Of a stretch of DNA of 64,000 nucleotides, positions 9,771 through 21,700 are shown one piece after another (position 1 is the stretch's first letter; the number at the start of each line of letters is the position of its first letter). Source of the DNA: Apostichopus japonicus (Eukaryota > Echinodermata > Holothuroidea > Aspidochirotida > Stichopodidae); contig NC_092575.1 in NCBI RefSeq assembly GCF_037975245.1, positions 2,421,001 through 2,485,000 on the forward strand, in the 5' to 3' direction. The notes beneath the pieces are model-generated. The model made no database searches. It was not told the DNA's origin and was given only the letters and a program-made list of their open reading frames with translations. A program made the translations under genes and the position numbers.

Positions 9771-12700
9771 AGTAAAACATTTTGAATAAAATAATCATCA
9801 TTTCATGAATTACTCTTGTAATCAATTGATCAATTTCTTGTCCAATCTTGAGTAATACTTTGCATTTTTAGGTTTCCTTTTAAGGTAGAAATTGCTAATC
9901 AGTGGAGGCAAACAGCTGTTTTAAGCTGGCTTGGAATTGAACCAAGTTATTTATATTCTACAAAGTATATAAAATAAATGAATCACTCAATCGTTAAACA
10001 AACAGACAAAGAAACAACAAGAAATAAACAACAGAAATGACTTTGACTAGTTTATTTGCATTTGTATTTTAAATCAAGCATGCACATCTTTCTTCTTTTT
10101 TGTGGTAAATACTTAAAAGCTCTTGTTCTGTTTTTTTTATTTCTTGTTCCTTTTTTTTAATGATTTAAAAAAGTTCAAAGAAAGTTGAAATCACCTCAAC
10201 ATGACATCTTCATATCACTTTTATGATGAACATAAATCTCTACATATAGAATCTATCAAATACCGGTAAGTCAAGTTGATCAATCATTATAATGTTTCTG
10301 GCTGAAACTTGAGACAACAAACAATTAATTTCAGTTTTATTTAGTTTTCCATTTGTACCTGTTTTTTTTTTTAACAAAACGTTTATACAACCGACATAGG
10401 ATGTCACAGAGATCATACAAGAAAACGAATAAAGAAATGCAAAGAGAGCACAAAGAGAAAGAAAGAACTTTAACTGGGTCAAAAGATGAACGGGGGAGGG
10501 GGGGGGGATGGAAGGGCATGAGCTTAAAGTGTATGTCCTGTTGGGAATAACCTTGTATTAACATATTTCACAGATATATAAGTCTATGCAAAGCGGTTGA
10601 CAAATTTGATCACATAAATGCATGGTATAAAACAACAAAAATAGGGCAATACCATTGATTAACACTGCTCCTATTAATTACTCTTTTTGTCCAACTTTGT
10701 TCAAACAAAGATCTGTTGGACATTTGAACCTAGAATTAGGCCAAAATGGTGACATTTTCCAAAGATGTAATGCCAAGGAGAAGAAGAAGAAAAGAGACAT
10801 TGATTTATCCCATATTCTTCTTTTACCTACTACTAAGCCCATCAAAAATGTAATTCAAAACATTTGCTTTTAATAATCTAACTTTACACGCTCCTTAAAA
10901 AATCTGTGCCAATCATAACCTAAAAAATGTTGGGTTGTTTATGGAAAAGAGTCAATCTTGATAATTCTTGTAGAACTTATACTGTACACATCAAACCTTA
11001 CACTGATTTATTGTCTAAGACCATCTCCAACCAACCCCCCCCCCTCCCCCCCAAACCCACTACTGATTACAACATGAAACAACATTTACAACACTTAATA
11101 ATTTCACCACTTGAGAACCACTTACATAAACCAAGATTTGATGGGTACTATCGACACTCGTATTCCCTAGAAGAAACCTAACCCCATGCTTCATTTGGTC
11201 TCCACCCGCACGTAGCATCCAACAAATAAAAATGACAAATTTCTAGTTCATCAGAAAAAATGAACGATTGCTCCTAATTTTCATGTAAAATGTATGACAT
11301 GTGCTAGGTTACGGTTCCTGCAGACCAAACTTCATGTATTTTGTTACGTTGCTAGAATTACCGATACTGGATGTGGAATTTTTAAGGCGCAGTGAATTAA
11401 TTAGATGTCAAATTAAGCCTAAATGCAAGAAGTACTTTAAATGCAACACTGCTGTCATGGTCTGGATGAGGCTATATCCTGCTCCTCACCCTTCATCCTA
11501 CGTCACCCCACTCCCCCTTCCCCCGCCCCACCCCCTCAAAAAAAACTTTTGTCACAAAGAACCATATCAGTTAAGTTGAGTAGCGGTATATTCTTAAATT
11601 GATGTTTTTTTTTTTTTTTTTTTAACTTTTATCGATTTCAATGTGCATTTTTTCTGTTATAAGGTAACAAGTAAATTGTAAACAAACCACATACACTCAA
11701 AACACAACAATGACTTTGGGAACACATGTCCTGTCCACCACCAGCTGAACACGGCAGCATTTCCTTCGGGTTGCTACATGCTTTCTCCTTGAGAAATGTT
11801 ATATATTAAGCTATGGCAATCATTTTTAAAAGTAATTTATGTGTCTCTCTCTTCCAAATTTCTCTATCTTTTGATAAAAAGATAGGAAAACATTTCAACT
11901 TGAGAAAAAAGAAAAGAATTAAGCCCGAGTCAAGTGAAAGAACACTTAGGGAAACAAGATTACTTGTTGACCAATTAACTCACTTTCAGGGAACAACATG
12001 TGAATGATTATGCCCCAGAGGGGCTAATCCTGCCCCTCCTCCCACCCCCAATGTTAACCCCATCTCTGTAGGTACTATCCTTAGCAAAGAGATTGAGAGA
12101 TTTATGCAAAAAACAAAAAGAGGCCCTAAAGCATTTGCCAACAATTTAAAGTAACTTCTCATCTTTAATATACAGTACAAGCACAAAACATAAACACATA
12201 GAAATATCGTTTCTCTAGGACAATTTCTCTGTCATTTTTTTTTTTTTAATTTCATTTCTCTACAATTCCAACAGAGGAAATGTTTTTCAAATCTGTCTTG
12301 AAACATTTATCCTACCTGAAAATCTTCAGCTGCTTCAACCTATTTCAAAAATAGTCATAATATTCAGCTTGATAGAGAAGACACTAACCTATTATTGCAA
12401 TTCAAAAATGGCTACGTGGCAGCTACGAATCACCTTGCCTTAAAAAAATAATAATAATATAAACATGACTTGGACAGTTACATGCTTCACAAAGGAAACT
12501 CTACACATCGTGAGTGGGTTACACACTATGCACATTACAAGTACAAACATTATATGGAACTGAAAAAGAGTAAAGCAATATATAAGTATGTGTTTTCAAC
12601 ATTTTAATAATTTGGTCAGTAGGGTGTGGCATTGCCATGACGATAAAGAGGCAGCCTGATCTAACATTAGTTTTAGACATTTGTAGTAAAATTTATCGTT

Positions 12701-13029
12701 GCTGCAACGTTAAGTTGGACAGAAATTATTTTGTTACTTTCTTGGCTAAGTAATGCTATGACAATTTTGTTATTTGTTTTTTTATTGCATCTTGAAATAA
12801 ATCTTGTTTCTTTTGCAAAACCAACACAATAGACTGGATACCTTAAAGGAGGGAATACCTACAAAAGACCAAACCATCTTCATACCACATTTTTTAGGAA
12901 AATTATCCAACAATTTTTGGAAAATAATATTGTCATCCTTTCAAACAACCCATGAATTGATTTTTCACAAAAATGTCAAACTGTCATGCCACATAATTTC
13001 TGGTAAATTAAGCTCCCAGAAAGTGATTT
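9771..13029. other. Intergenic or distal 3' flank of AKAP1, no gene seen
   Basis: AT-rich DNA with long T-runs (about 11603-11622 and 12233-12247) and a G-run near 10494-10508. A C-rich tract lies at about 11034-11054 and another at 11502-11535. No splice-supported coding exon was found. Some of this may be AKAP1 3' UTR if transcription reads past the first poly(A) signal candidate at 13030. Confidence 0.45.
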
Positions 13030-13035
13030 TTTATT
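13030..13035 (-). terminator. Candidate poly(A) signal for AKAP1 (AATAAA)
   Basis: TTTATT on the plus strand reads AATAAA on the minus strand. It is the first canonical hexamer I found downstream of the AKAP1 stop codon at 15643. It would give a 3' UTR of about 2.6 kb. Variant ATTAAA sites occur closer, for example near 14336. Only transcript evidence can show which is used. Confidence 0.2.
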
Positions 13036-15642
13036 AGGAAATTTTCAAATCTACTCTTGACATGTTGTCCAATACTGTTATGGAAAGGGCACAGGTAACA
13101 AAGAGAGAATTAGTTCATATACATCTATATACTGGTTAACCTTCAATCGGTAAAAAAGGGAAAAAAAATTACTTTAATCAACTGCAATTTTAGTCAGAGT
13201 ATTAATACTTGGTAGGATTTGGGTAAGATTATTGATCAAATTCACATAGCTGCTTTTGAGCCAAAAACGATTCACTGTACCGTTTGAAAAAATTTATGAA
13301 GTATTAATGTAGTGTATGCTAATTCTGAGCAGATCTAAAACGACCTAGGAAAAAAATGAAAGAAAACAAAGCAACGGAACTTAATAACTTGTCATCAGAC
13401 AAGAAGACCAAGAACTGTCAAAACTGCGCAGCATTAGTCAAGTGTATAACACTCAGAATAAATTATCCAGTATAAACTGGAAATGGATTAAGTATCCAAA
13501 TATTTGAAGCCTTTGTTTCTAGTTAAAGAGTTTGTAGGGCTATTCAATGTGGCCAATAAAAAGGAGGTGAGTGGGTGAGAGAAGCTACCACAAACAAAAG
13601 ATGGGGGGGGGGGGGCAAATGTCTCCTGAATTTAGGTGGGTAAAAAATAAATTCTCTGGCAGGTTTGAGGTGAACTAACTTAAACTTGTAACAGTTTTTT
13701 CTTCGAACAAAATGAATACCATATCAGCAGAGAACTCCTCGGTCTCTTCCTTACGAGTTGTCTCCACAAGGATTTTCTTTAATATTGTATAATTAAAACA
13801 CAACAGAACTCTTTGACCAATACCCGACCGTTCCCCAAACTCATGCTAGTAAGCTACAAAAGTGAGAACTTGGTCATTTAGCTGTTCCAGAAACACTAGT
13901 CTACTTATTGACCCTCCTCCTTCCATCCTCTAGTCATACCCCTTCTAAGCTATAACTACTACATCACCACAGAATCTACTCACAGAGAGATGCCATAAAA
14001 AGTATCGGATGATTTTTTCAAGCAAAAAGGGTTTTTAGCGATAAACTTCAAAATAATTGTGTTAAAAGCTGTTCCTTCTGATTTGCACTACCACTCCATC
14101 TAAGACTAAATAACCCCTAAGTTACCATGTCCCTTATTTCAACTGCAGAACATTGATATCAATGTCAGATGCTGAAACAATGCTTTCAATTATACAAAAC
14201 TGTTTTAATTCTGCAACCAAGTTGTTGACATTATCGTGGACAATACCAAAGATGCCCAATCCTGCTCTTTTTAAACCTCTGCATGTGACGATGACATCAG
14301 TTTAAACTGGATGGGAGCGTTATGTGACACAGATCTTTAATGGTACTTAATGCCGCTTCCCATCAGTGCACCCCAAAAACAAAGCATCCTTTGAACAAGC
14401 AATGTATAAAGACTTAGCTTCCATAGTTCAGGCTGTATACTTTAACATTGTTACCTCCTGAGGCCTTCATTTCAACCTTTTATATGTTATTACCTTTAAC
14501 GTTGTTACCTTGTCTAAAGTGGTAATGAACCACATTAATTTTTATCTCTCTCTCTTCATACCATTGACTGTTAGGTAAGGAAGCCTACCCTATCTCATGT
14601 TACTTTGTTGGATGACAACAATAATGTCTATATTTTCCAATAACATGTCCTATATACTTGAATGACTTTAAGCTTCAAGAAACCGTCAGGCTTTTCAGTT
14701 CCAACGTCCAATGACACCATTTTCTACACTTTTCTGTGTAGAACTTTACATGGTGTTTCATTTCTAACTTCAGTCTTATTCCTGAAACAGAAAACGGACC
14801 GATGGCTTCATACTTTGGGTTTCCTGACGGGCTTCTGTACCTTACTGGAAATATAGTTCAATCATTTAGACTATAGAATGGGGATTTTTCAGCTACTTTG
14901 GCAAATGTCTTCCATCAGCATACAAAATGTTTTCTTTGGTACAGCAGAGGCCTCTGGTATGATTCTTGAAGAAACGTCTCGGCACGAACACCTGAGAAAA
15001 CGCTGGTCATATTCTGACTCTCCCTGAAGACTTTTAAGTCACAAAATCTGCCGTTTCCCTCCTTCTCTCGTAACCATCGTTTGCCAGTCCTTATAAATCA
15101 AACTATCAAAACTTATCCAACAACACAGCAACCGTAGAAATCACCTTCAAACATTGTGGAGGGATGGGGGGGGGGGGGAAAACACAAAGCAAAAACAAAA
15201 GGTTTGCTTGAAAGAGGAGGACACTGTCAAATTCTACTCTTCACCACACAGATCAATCAACTACCAAAACTATGACAAAACAACCACAGGTTGCTGTTAA
15301 AAAGTCATTCAGTCCTCTGAGAAGCTTTGCACCATAAGTGGTTTCTAGAGGCAGACACCCTAGTGCTTCCACTTGATAGTCATTCCGGGTGTTCGGAGTG
15401 ACAGAGTCATACCGTGTGGACGGGCACCTGCTGGAAAGTTTTGCTTTACACTTCCGATGTAAACTCTGAACTTCCTGCAAAAGTCAAATACAATCGTTCT
15501 CCACGACACACAGTGGCTTCAACAACAGCCGTTCTCAGCGAGAGGACCTTATTTGATCAATGAGGGTACAAATAATACAAAGCCCTTTGTGGGGGGGTCT
15601 CAGTTTGGGTGAGTCCCCCTAGCCACTGATGGTGTACTACTA
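13036..15642 (-). other. Probable AKAP1 3' UTR region
   Basis: This lies directly downstream of the AKAP1 stop codon. It contains no further conserved coding sequence on either strand. It has two G-runs, at 13603-13615 (13 G) and near 15167-15177. Assignment as UTR is inferred from position only. Confidence 0.35.
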
Positions 15643-15756
15643 CTACGAGGCAGGAACCAGGTAAGCCTCCTCGGAATATTCCACCACAGCTTCGTCAACG
15701 CCCTCGTACCAGGCTGCCAGACCACGCTCTACCAGCTCACGGTTAACTGAATGGAC
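15643..15756 (-). CDS. AKAP1: AKAP1 coding exon 8: C-terminus and stop
   Basis: It encodes residues 579-615, VHSVNRELVERGLAAWYEGV and then a short acidic tail, ending TAG at 15645-15643 (three TAG triplets in a row). The NRxLVERGLAxW pattern closes the AKAP1 Tudor region. The acceptor is GTGATTTCAAG. About 15 bases of this exon and its acceptor are repeated in the upstream intron copy at about 16326-16345. Confidence 0.93.
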   Translation of the reverse strand, partial: VHSVNRELVERGLAAWYEGVDEAVVEYSEEAYLVPAS

Positions 15757-18700
15757 CTTGAAATCACAAACAGAGAGAGGTAGATGGATTTTCAGATGCG
15801 CCACAAAATAGAATCAAAATAAAATAAAACTGTTAGCAAACTGCTTATCCACTAGAGAGCCTGTGTAGGAGAATGTGTAAAAGTAAGTTGGCCTGACATT
15901 TCGATCCTAGCAGGATCTTCTTCAAAGGCTAAATGACAAGTACCAGTAGGGACAAAAACATGCACAGAATACAGACAGGTTAATGAGCATGGTGAACACA
16001 AAGAGATAGATGTAAGGGGATAAGTAGACAAGGGATGGAGAGAAGAAAGAAAGAAACCAACAGGGGAAGAGAAGAGGTAGGAGATAAACAGTGGAGGGAC
16101 AAAGATCCCACTGTTTATCTCCTGCTAGGATCGAAACGTCAGGCCAACTTACTTTTACACACAAAATAGAATCACCGATCAAATAGCTCTGCAGGAGCAT
16201 ATTTAAATTTAATGCCAATGTTTGTCAAACAGTGACATGTTGGCAATATAAACTCCTGTGGGCCACATCTTCCCTCCTGACAATGAAATTTTGTTAATGA
16301 ACTATACTCTACGTTTGCTGTGTAGAGTGTTAACTGCATGAACCTTGAAATCAGATACAGAGAGAGGTAGATGTATTTTCAGATGTGCCACAAAATATAA
16401 TCACCGGTCATAAAACTCTGCAGGACACAAAAGCTGGCAAAGAGCATATTTAAACTGAATGCCAATGCTTGTCAAACAGTGACATGTTGGCAATATAAAC
16501 TCCTGTGGGCCACATCTTCCCTCCCGACAATGAAATTTTGTTAAAGAATTATACTCTACGTTTGCTGGGTGTTTAGGTGGGAGGCAGGTACAACAAAACT
16601 GGGCTTAAAAGGTTATAACATAAAAATTTACTTTCAAAATTGTTACCTTTTCCCAAAACAAATAAAAAGGCATGTTGTGGAACTCCCACAAAATGAGCCA
16701 AGGGCATCATATCTTATCTTACCAAAAATACGAAATCATAGAACCGTAGCAATACGGTCTGCAAATCCAGACAACCAAATTAGATGAATGCCTTGTTTGG
16801 TTTAGATTTTTTAGGTTTACAGGTCCAGTTCACTCTGAACAAAGACTTCTTTTTTCTTTGAAGTACAATAAAATACAACTTAAAAATATTCAGACAATGC
16901 CAAAGTTTGGACTTGATGGTCCATGCTTTCCATATTAAACCTCTCTATATTTTTATATCTATTAAATCAAAGCCTCCTAGCATAGCATCCTTCATCTAAC
17001 CAGGGGACATAAACCGTACAAAAGAACCACCGAATACTCACGTTGCCGTTCTCCGCCTCTTCGTAGAAGATCTCTATGAGTGGAATGCCGTCCATGGAGT
17101 AGGCCAACGTCTTGGTCTGAAGGAGAGTAAAATTCTGTGCTATCTGTTCGATAAATAGCCTGGCATCTTCTGAAAAGTCTGCTTCACCTATTTCAACGAC
17201 GAAAAATAAAAGTTGTTAGGAATGTTGCAAGGAAATCAAACCAACACGAAAAGTGGTAGGTTAGCATTGTCCAATCTTTAAAGCCTTACAAGTTTGAGTA
17301 GTATTAGAAGGACTGGCCTAGAAGGCTAAAACTATTATTGCCAACATCAAATTTTATGCTTCTAACTGCATGTTGTGTGCAGTGGAGGCTAGGTAAGACA
17401 ACCTAAAACTTGCCTGTACCCTCTCAGAGAGTGTTGTAGCCCACTTTTTTCTGCAATTGCCAATGAATAGATTTTTCTGCACTCGTTTTTGAGTACAATT
17501 TTCTTCACTTGTAGTTGAGTTCATCTTTCTACCTCAAGTACATTTGTCTTTACTCATTGTACTCAAGTACATTAGTCTGTACTCATACTTCAGTACTCTT
17601 ACTTTACTACTTCTATGGACACCATACTTCACAATACAAATCTGCGATCAGTTTTATCACATCGACTGAGTCTCTCCTAGTTTTAAGATCATGCGAGTAA
17701 ATACTTTCGAAGATAATCGACAATATTAAGTGGATTCAATAAGTCAAGCAAATCACTTCCAAAAAACAGAACATCTTGTGTCTAGTAGCTATGTACAGTT
17801 TGTACAATATGACACACACACACCACTCGACCTTGTCGGAACGATACATGCACGTTTAGAATTGTGAGATGGCAAGTAAATATCACATCATTCAGCTTTT
17901 TTCGTAAGAGGCATAATGGTCACCAAATTAAGCTGTCATTGTCTAATGACAGCTGTGCTCAATGGTTGCACAGTCATGTATGACTAGGCAAACTTCAATG
18001 ATTTGTCAAGTATGAAAACAATGAGACATTTGTGATCAGAACCTCAGGAATACAAGTCATGTGCTCTATGCTGTTTTAACCCTTTTTTTTTTTACTCAAA
18101 ACTTCCCAGTCAGTATTGAAAAGCAGAGTCTCATATACAGTTCTAAAAGGAAACCCGATTGAAATACTTGCCTTGTAGCGGTACAATGTTAGCCAGGTAA
18201 CATTCAACTGCCTGAAACGGCAGAGACAGAAAGTCTGATCGGATCTGGCGTAGGCAGCTGGCGTCCGTGCGAGCGTAGCCGCCGTAGTCCATGAATCTTA
18301 AATCTGCCTCATTTTCTTCGGGGTAAAAGTTGATCAACTGGGCCCGATACCAGCTGTCCATGACTGGAGCGGCGCACACGATACCAACTGAAATAAAGAC
18401 AAATAAATAGAGAACACTAGTTATCTTTGTGTCTTTCAATAAAAGAACCATTGATTTCATCACAGTGTGTGACAATCTGTCTTCCATCTTTCATGCAAAA
18501 TTCTAATTTCACTTTTGTCTTCATGTATGTTAATTCATGACTAGCACCAATTATCCTAAGATGGAGATATATTTAGAAGAGGTAGTTATAACCAACTAAC
18601 TTATAATGAATAACATTCATTACATTTAAAATGTTGGGTTACCTAGAATACATGATAACTCAAATCTATCACTGGCTGGGGTAAGGTTACCACCAATTAC

Positions 18701-21700
18701 CTTAGATGAAGAGAACTTATAATGAGTTAAACTACATAGACTACATGAGCACTTAAACCGATAAGTTCATCTGTAGTTACCTCAGCTGTAAGCACACACT
18801 TCATTCAGCTATTCAATATGCTGAGGTAAGATACACACCGATTACCTAACTTACCTTCAATTGGCTGAGGTAAGGGAGGTACCCTATCCACCTGACAGTA
18901 GCAGTTATTCATACAGTTATTCAACCTGTTCAGAGCATTGAATGAAGGTTGGCCTGGTTGCTGCAGGAAGACATGGCCTGCACTCACCACACTGGTAAGG
19001 ATGATGTTATTGACAGCTTCATCGGGGAGTTGGAGCTGGAGATTGACAACAAGAAAACAACATATTAAAACAATAACAGCACAGTAACATTATAAATATC
19101 ATATTAGAAAAACAATACAATACAATAACAATAGAACAATATTATTAGATTTACAATACAATAACAACAGAGCAGTCATATTGCAATAACATTATCAATG
19201 TTCGAATAAGCTTAGAACAATATCACAGTAACAATATACAACAACAACAATATTAGAATAATACTGCAGTAAGATATGACAAATTTAACACATCAGTATT
19301 TATGTAACAGTAATACACTGGTAAAACATAACAAAAACAAAGCCGTAACATATGCAACCCATCTATATCACAATAATATAGCAATGTGATTACTGCTTAG
19401 TGCATATTAGACCTGGCTTTAGTTAACAAACAATATTTTTCATTGTTAACAACCTTACTTGGACAAACCATGATCAGAAGATCTGTGTATCCAACAAATG
19501 TTTCTAGCTTGGACATTTATTTCAAGGTGTCAAATAAAACAAAGGAAGACACTTGGAAACTTTGTCAGCTAAAAAAATGAAAACTTATCTCAGCATTTTC
19601 ACTGAAATGTGGAATAATTTGAGTAAATTCTGAAAAGTGATTAAAAAATCCACAATCCTTTCTTTAGTTCTCACAAGTCATTGCAACATTAGCAGGCTGC
19701 ATTGTATTTACCCCGACTTGCCATATCACAATTGGGATTATGTACTAGCTGGCAGAGCACCGCCAAAATCCTAACAAATTTTACGGTTGGAATTTCTTCA
19801 TCTGGCAAATACTGCGGAAAACTGTATCAGTAATGTAAAAGTACTCTCTGGATAGGGTTTTTAGAGTCATTGTAGGATATAAGTGTCATGTAGTCTTGGA
19901 AACATTTGACACACAGGTTGTAGTGTACAAAATCACATTGTACTGTAGCATATTCATCTTACATAATACCATCTTACATAATGCATAAATTTCTAAATAA
20001 AAAGAAATCACAGGCTTTGTCTGTATTTTTGCTTTCTCTCTCCTCGAGCTGTGACATCCGTTCAACAAAGATCTCTTAAACTTTTCCTTTCTATGACTTT
20101 GTCTCTTAGAACATAACTAAATGTTTGTTTTTCATTGACAAAGGGCTGTGCACAACGCGTTAACTCGCAACATGATTTATCATCACTTTTAATGGGTTGT
20201 AAATGTGGCTGAAATAACTGACTGTACATGGATCATGTGCGTATATTACGGTTGACTTGCAAGCACTATCAATAGAGTGTGCAAGGTTCAAACACTCTTG
20301 CAAGCATATATATACCACAGTTGATTTGCATTCCAAACACTATCAATAGAGAGTGCAAAATTTAATCTCTTGCAAGCATATATATAGTTCAGGACACTTC
20401 CCAGGATCCAAGCAGACAAGACATTTAAATTTCACTTTCAAATTTAGAGAGGACATAGACTGAAACACAGCAGGTGTGGACAAACAGTAAATGAATGTTT
20501 GTGGGGTATAAATATTTATTTATATAGATATGTATGGAAATTATACATCAAATTGTAAATGTGAATGAATGAGCACATAGGCCATTGACTATTGGTGGGG
20601 AGGGGGAGACTATTGGGGAAGGGGTTAGGCTATGTAGATCAGAGCGTTTTTATGTATTAAGTATGCAGGTATGAGAGACATATATATTTATTCTGTGCAA
20701 ACAACCACTCAGCCGTTATAAAAACACTACTTAAAGAGCAACACTATCAATCTCACCTCCAGACGAGACCTGTAAATATCTTGATTAATGGATCCTGAAT
20801 TATAAGCATTGTGAGGAATAAGAACTAATTACCACTTCAGCTGGATATACCAGCATGAAGACTTAAATTACCTGTGACATGCTTGGCATCTTGACATTCT
20901 GACCTTGAGAATCTGCGGTTAGTGACTGCCGATTTGTGTCAACATCCGGGAAACGCCTCTTGATTATGTCGATGGTCTGTTCGATACTCTTTGGTAAACC
21001 TTTAAAGATGAAAACAATTTCACAATTCTCTAATCTGTATCTAGATGGATGGGAGGGGTATCAATGTTTCCAAGAGAGAACAACTATCCCAACAGAAATG
21101 TTAAGCTTAGGTTCTCTTTTATTACGTTAGGCAACAATCTAACATCACCACAGTGTGGAAGAGTAGCAAGTCAGGGTGTAATAGTATGTGAGGAAACTAA
21201 TTTAAGTGCAAAAAGCAACATAAATACTACAAGTTGTTGCCAACTTCCAAGCCTTTGAAGAAGATCCTGCTAGGATCGAAACGTCAGGCCTACTTACTTT
21301 TACACATACAACTTCCAAGCCTTACAGACATTTCTTACACGCATTCAAAACCTTGATTCCAGACATTTAAACTAAACTTATCATAAACTGAAAAGTGCTG
21401 AGGTTTTACTTCTAGCATCGACACATTTCTAAGATGCATTCTGTTATTTCTAAGATGCATTCTGTTGACGTACCGTCTATGATACATAGCTGATACTTGG
21501 TACTGACTGGCGAGGGCTTTAAAAATATCTTTGCGCCCGTCTTGTCCCTCAGTTCTTTGATGTTTCGTCCCTGCGAGAAGGAAGAAGACAAGTCAGTGCT
21601 CATTAATTCCTCAAACACCAACTCCACACACACACATATACAAGCAATACAGACTTCACAGTCCTCTTCAAATTACCAGCTCCATAAATCAGATAAACCA

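Noticed and set aside
15870-15925. Hammerhead ribozyme in the repeat module (TGAAGA...GATCCTGCTAGGATC...GAAAC)
   Set aside because: The order CUGANGA, hairpin, GAAA is suggestive, but the flanking bases pair with each other (GCCT/AGGC), which does not fit the three-stem topology. No UH cleavage strand is placed correctly, and the first core base varies.
18143-18165. Extension of AKAP1 exon 6 through the GC donor
   Set aside because: The frame stays open for only a few codons, and exon 7 cannot then be joined in frame.
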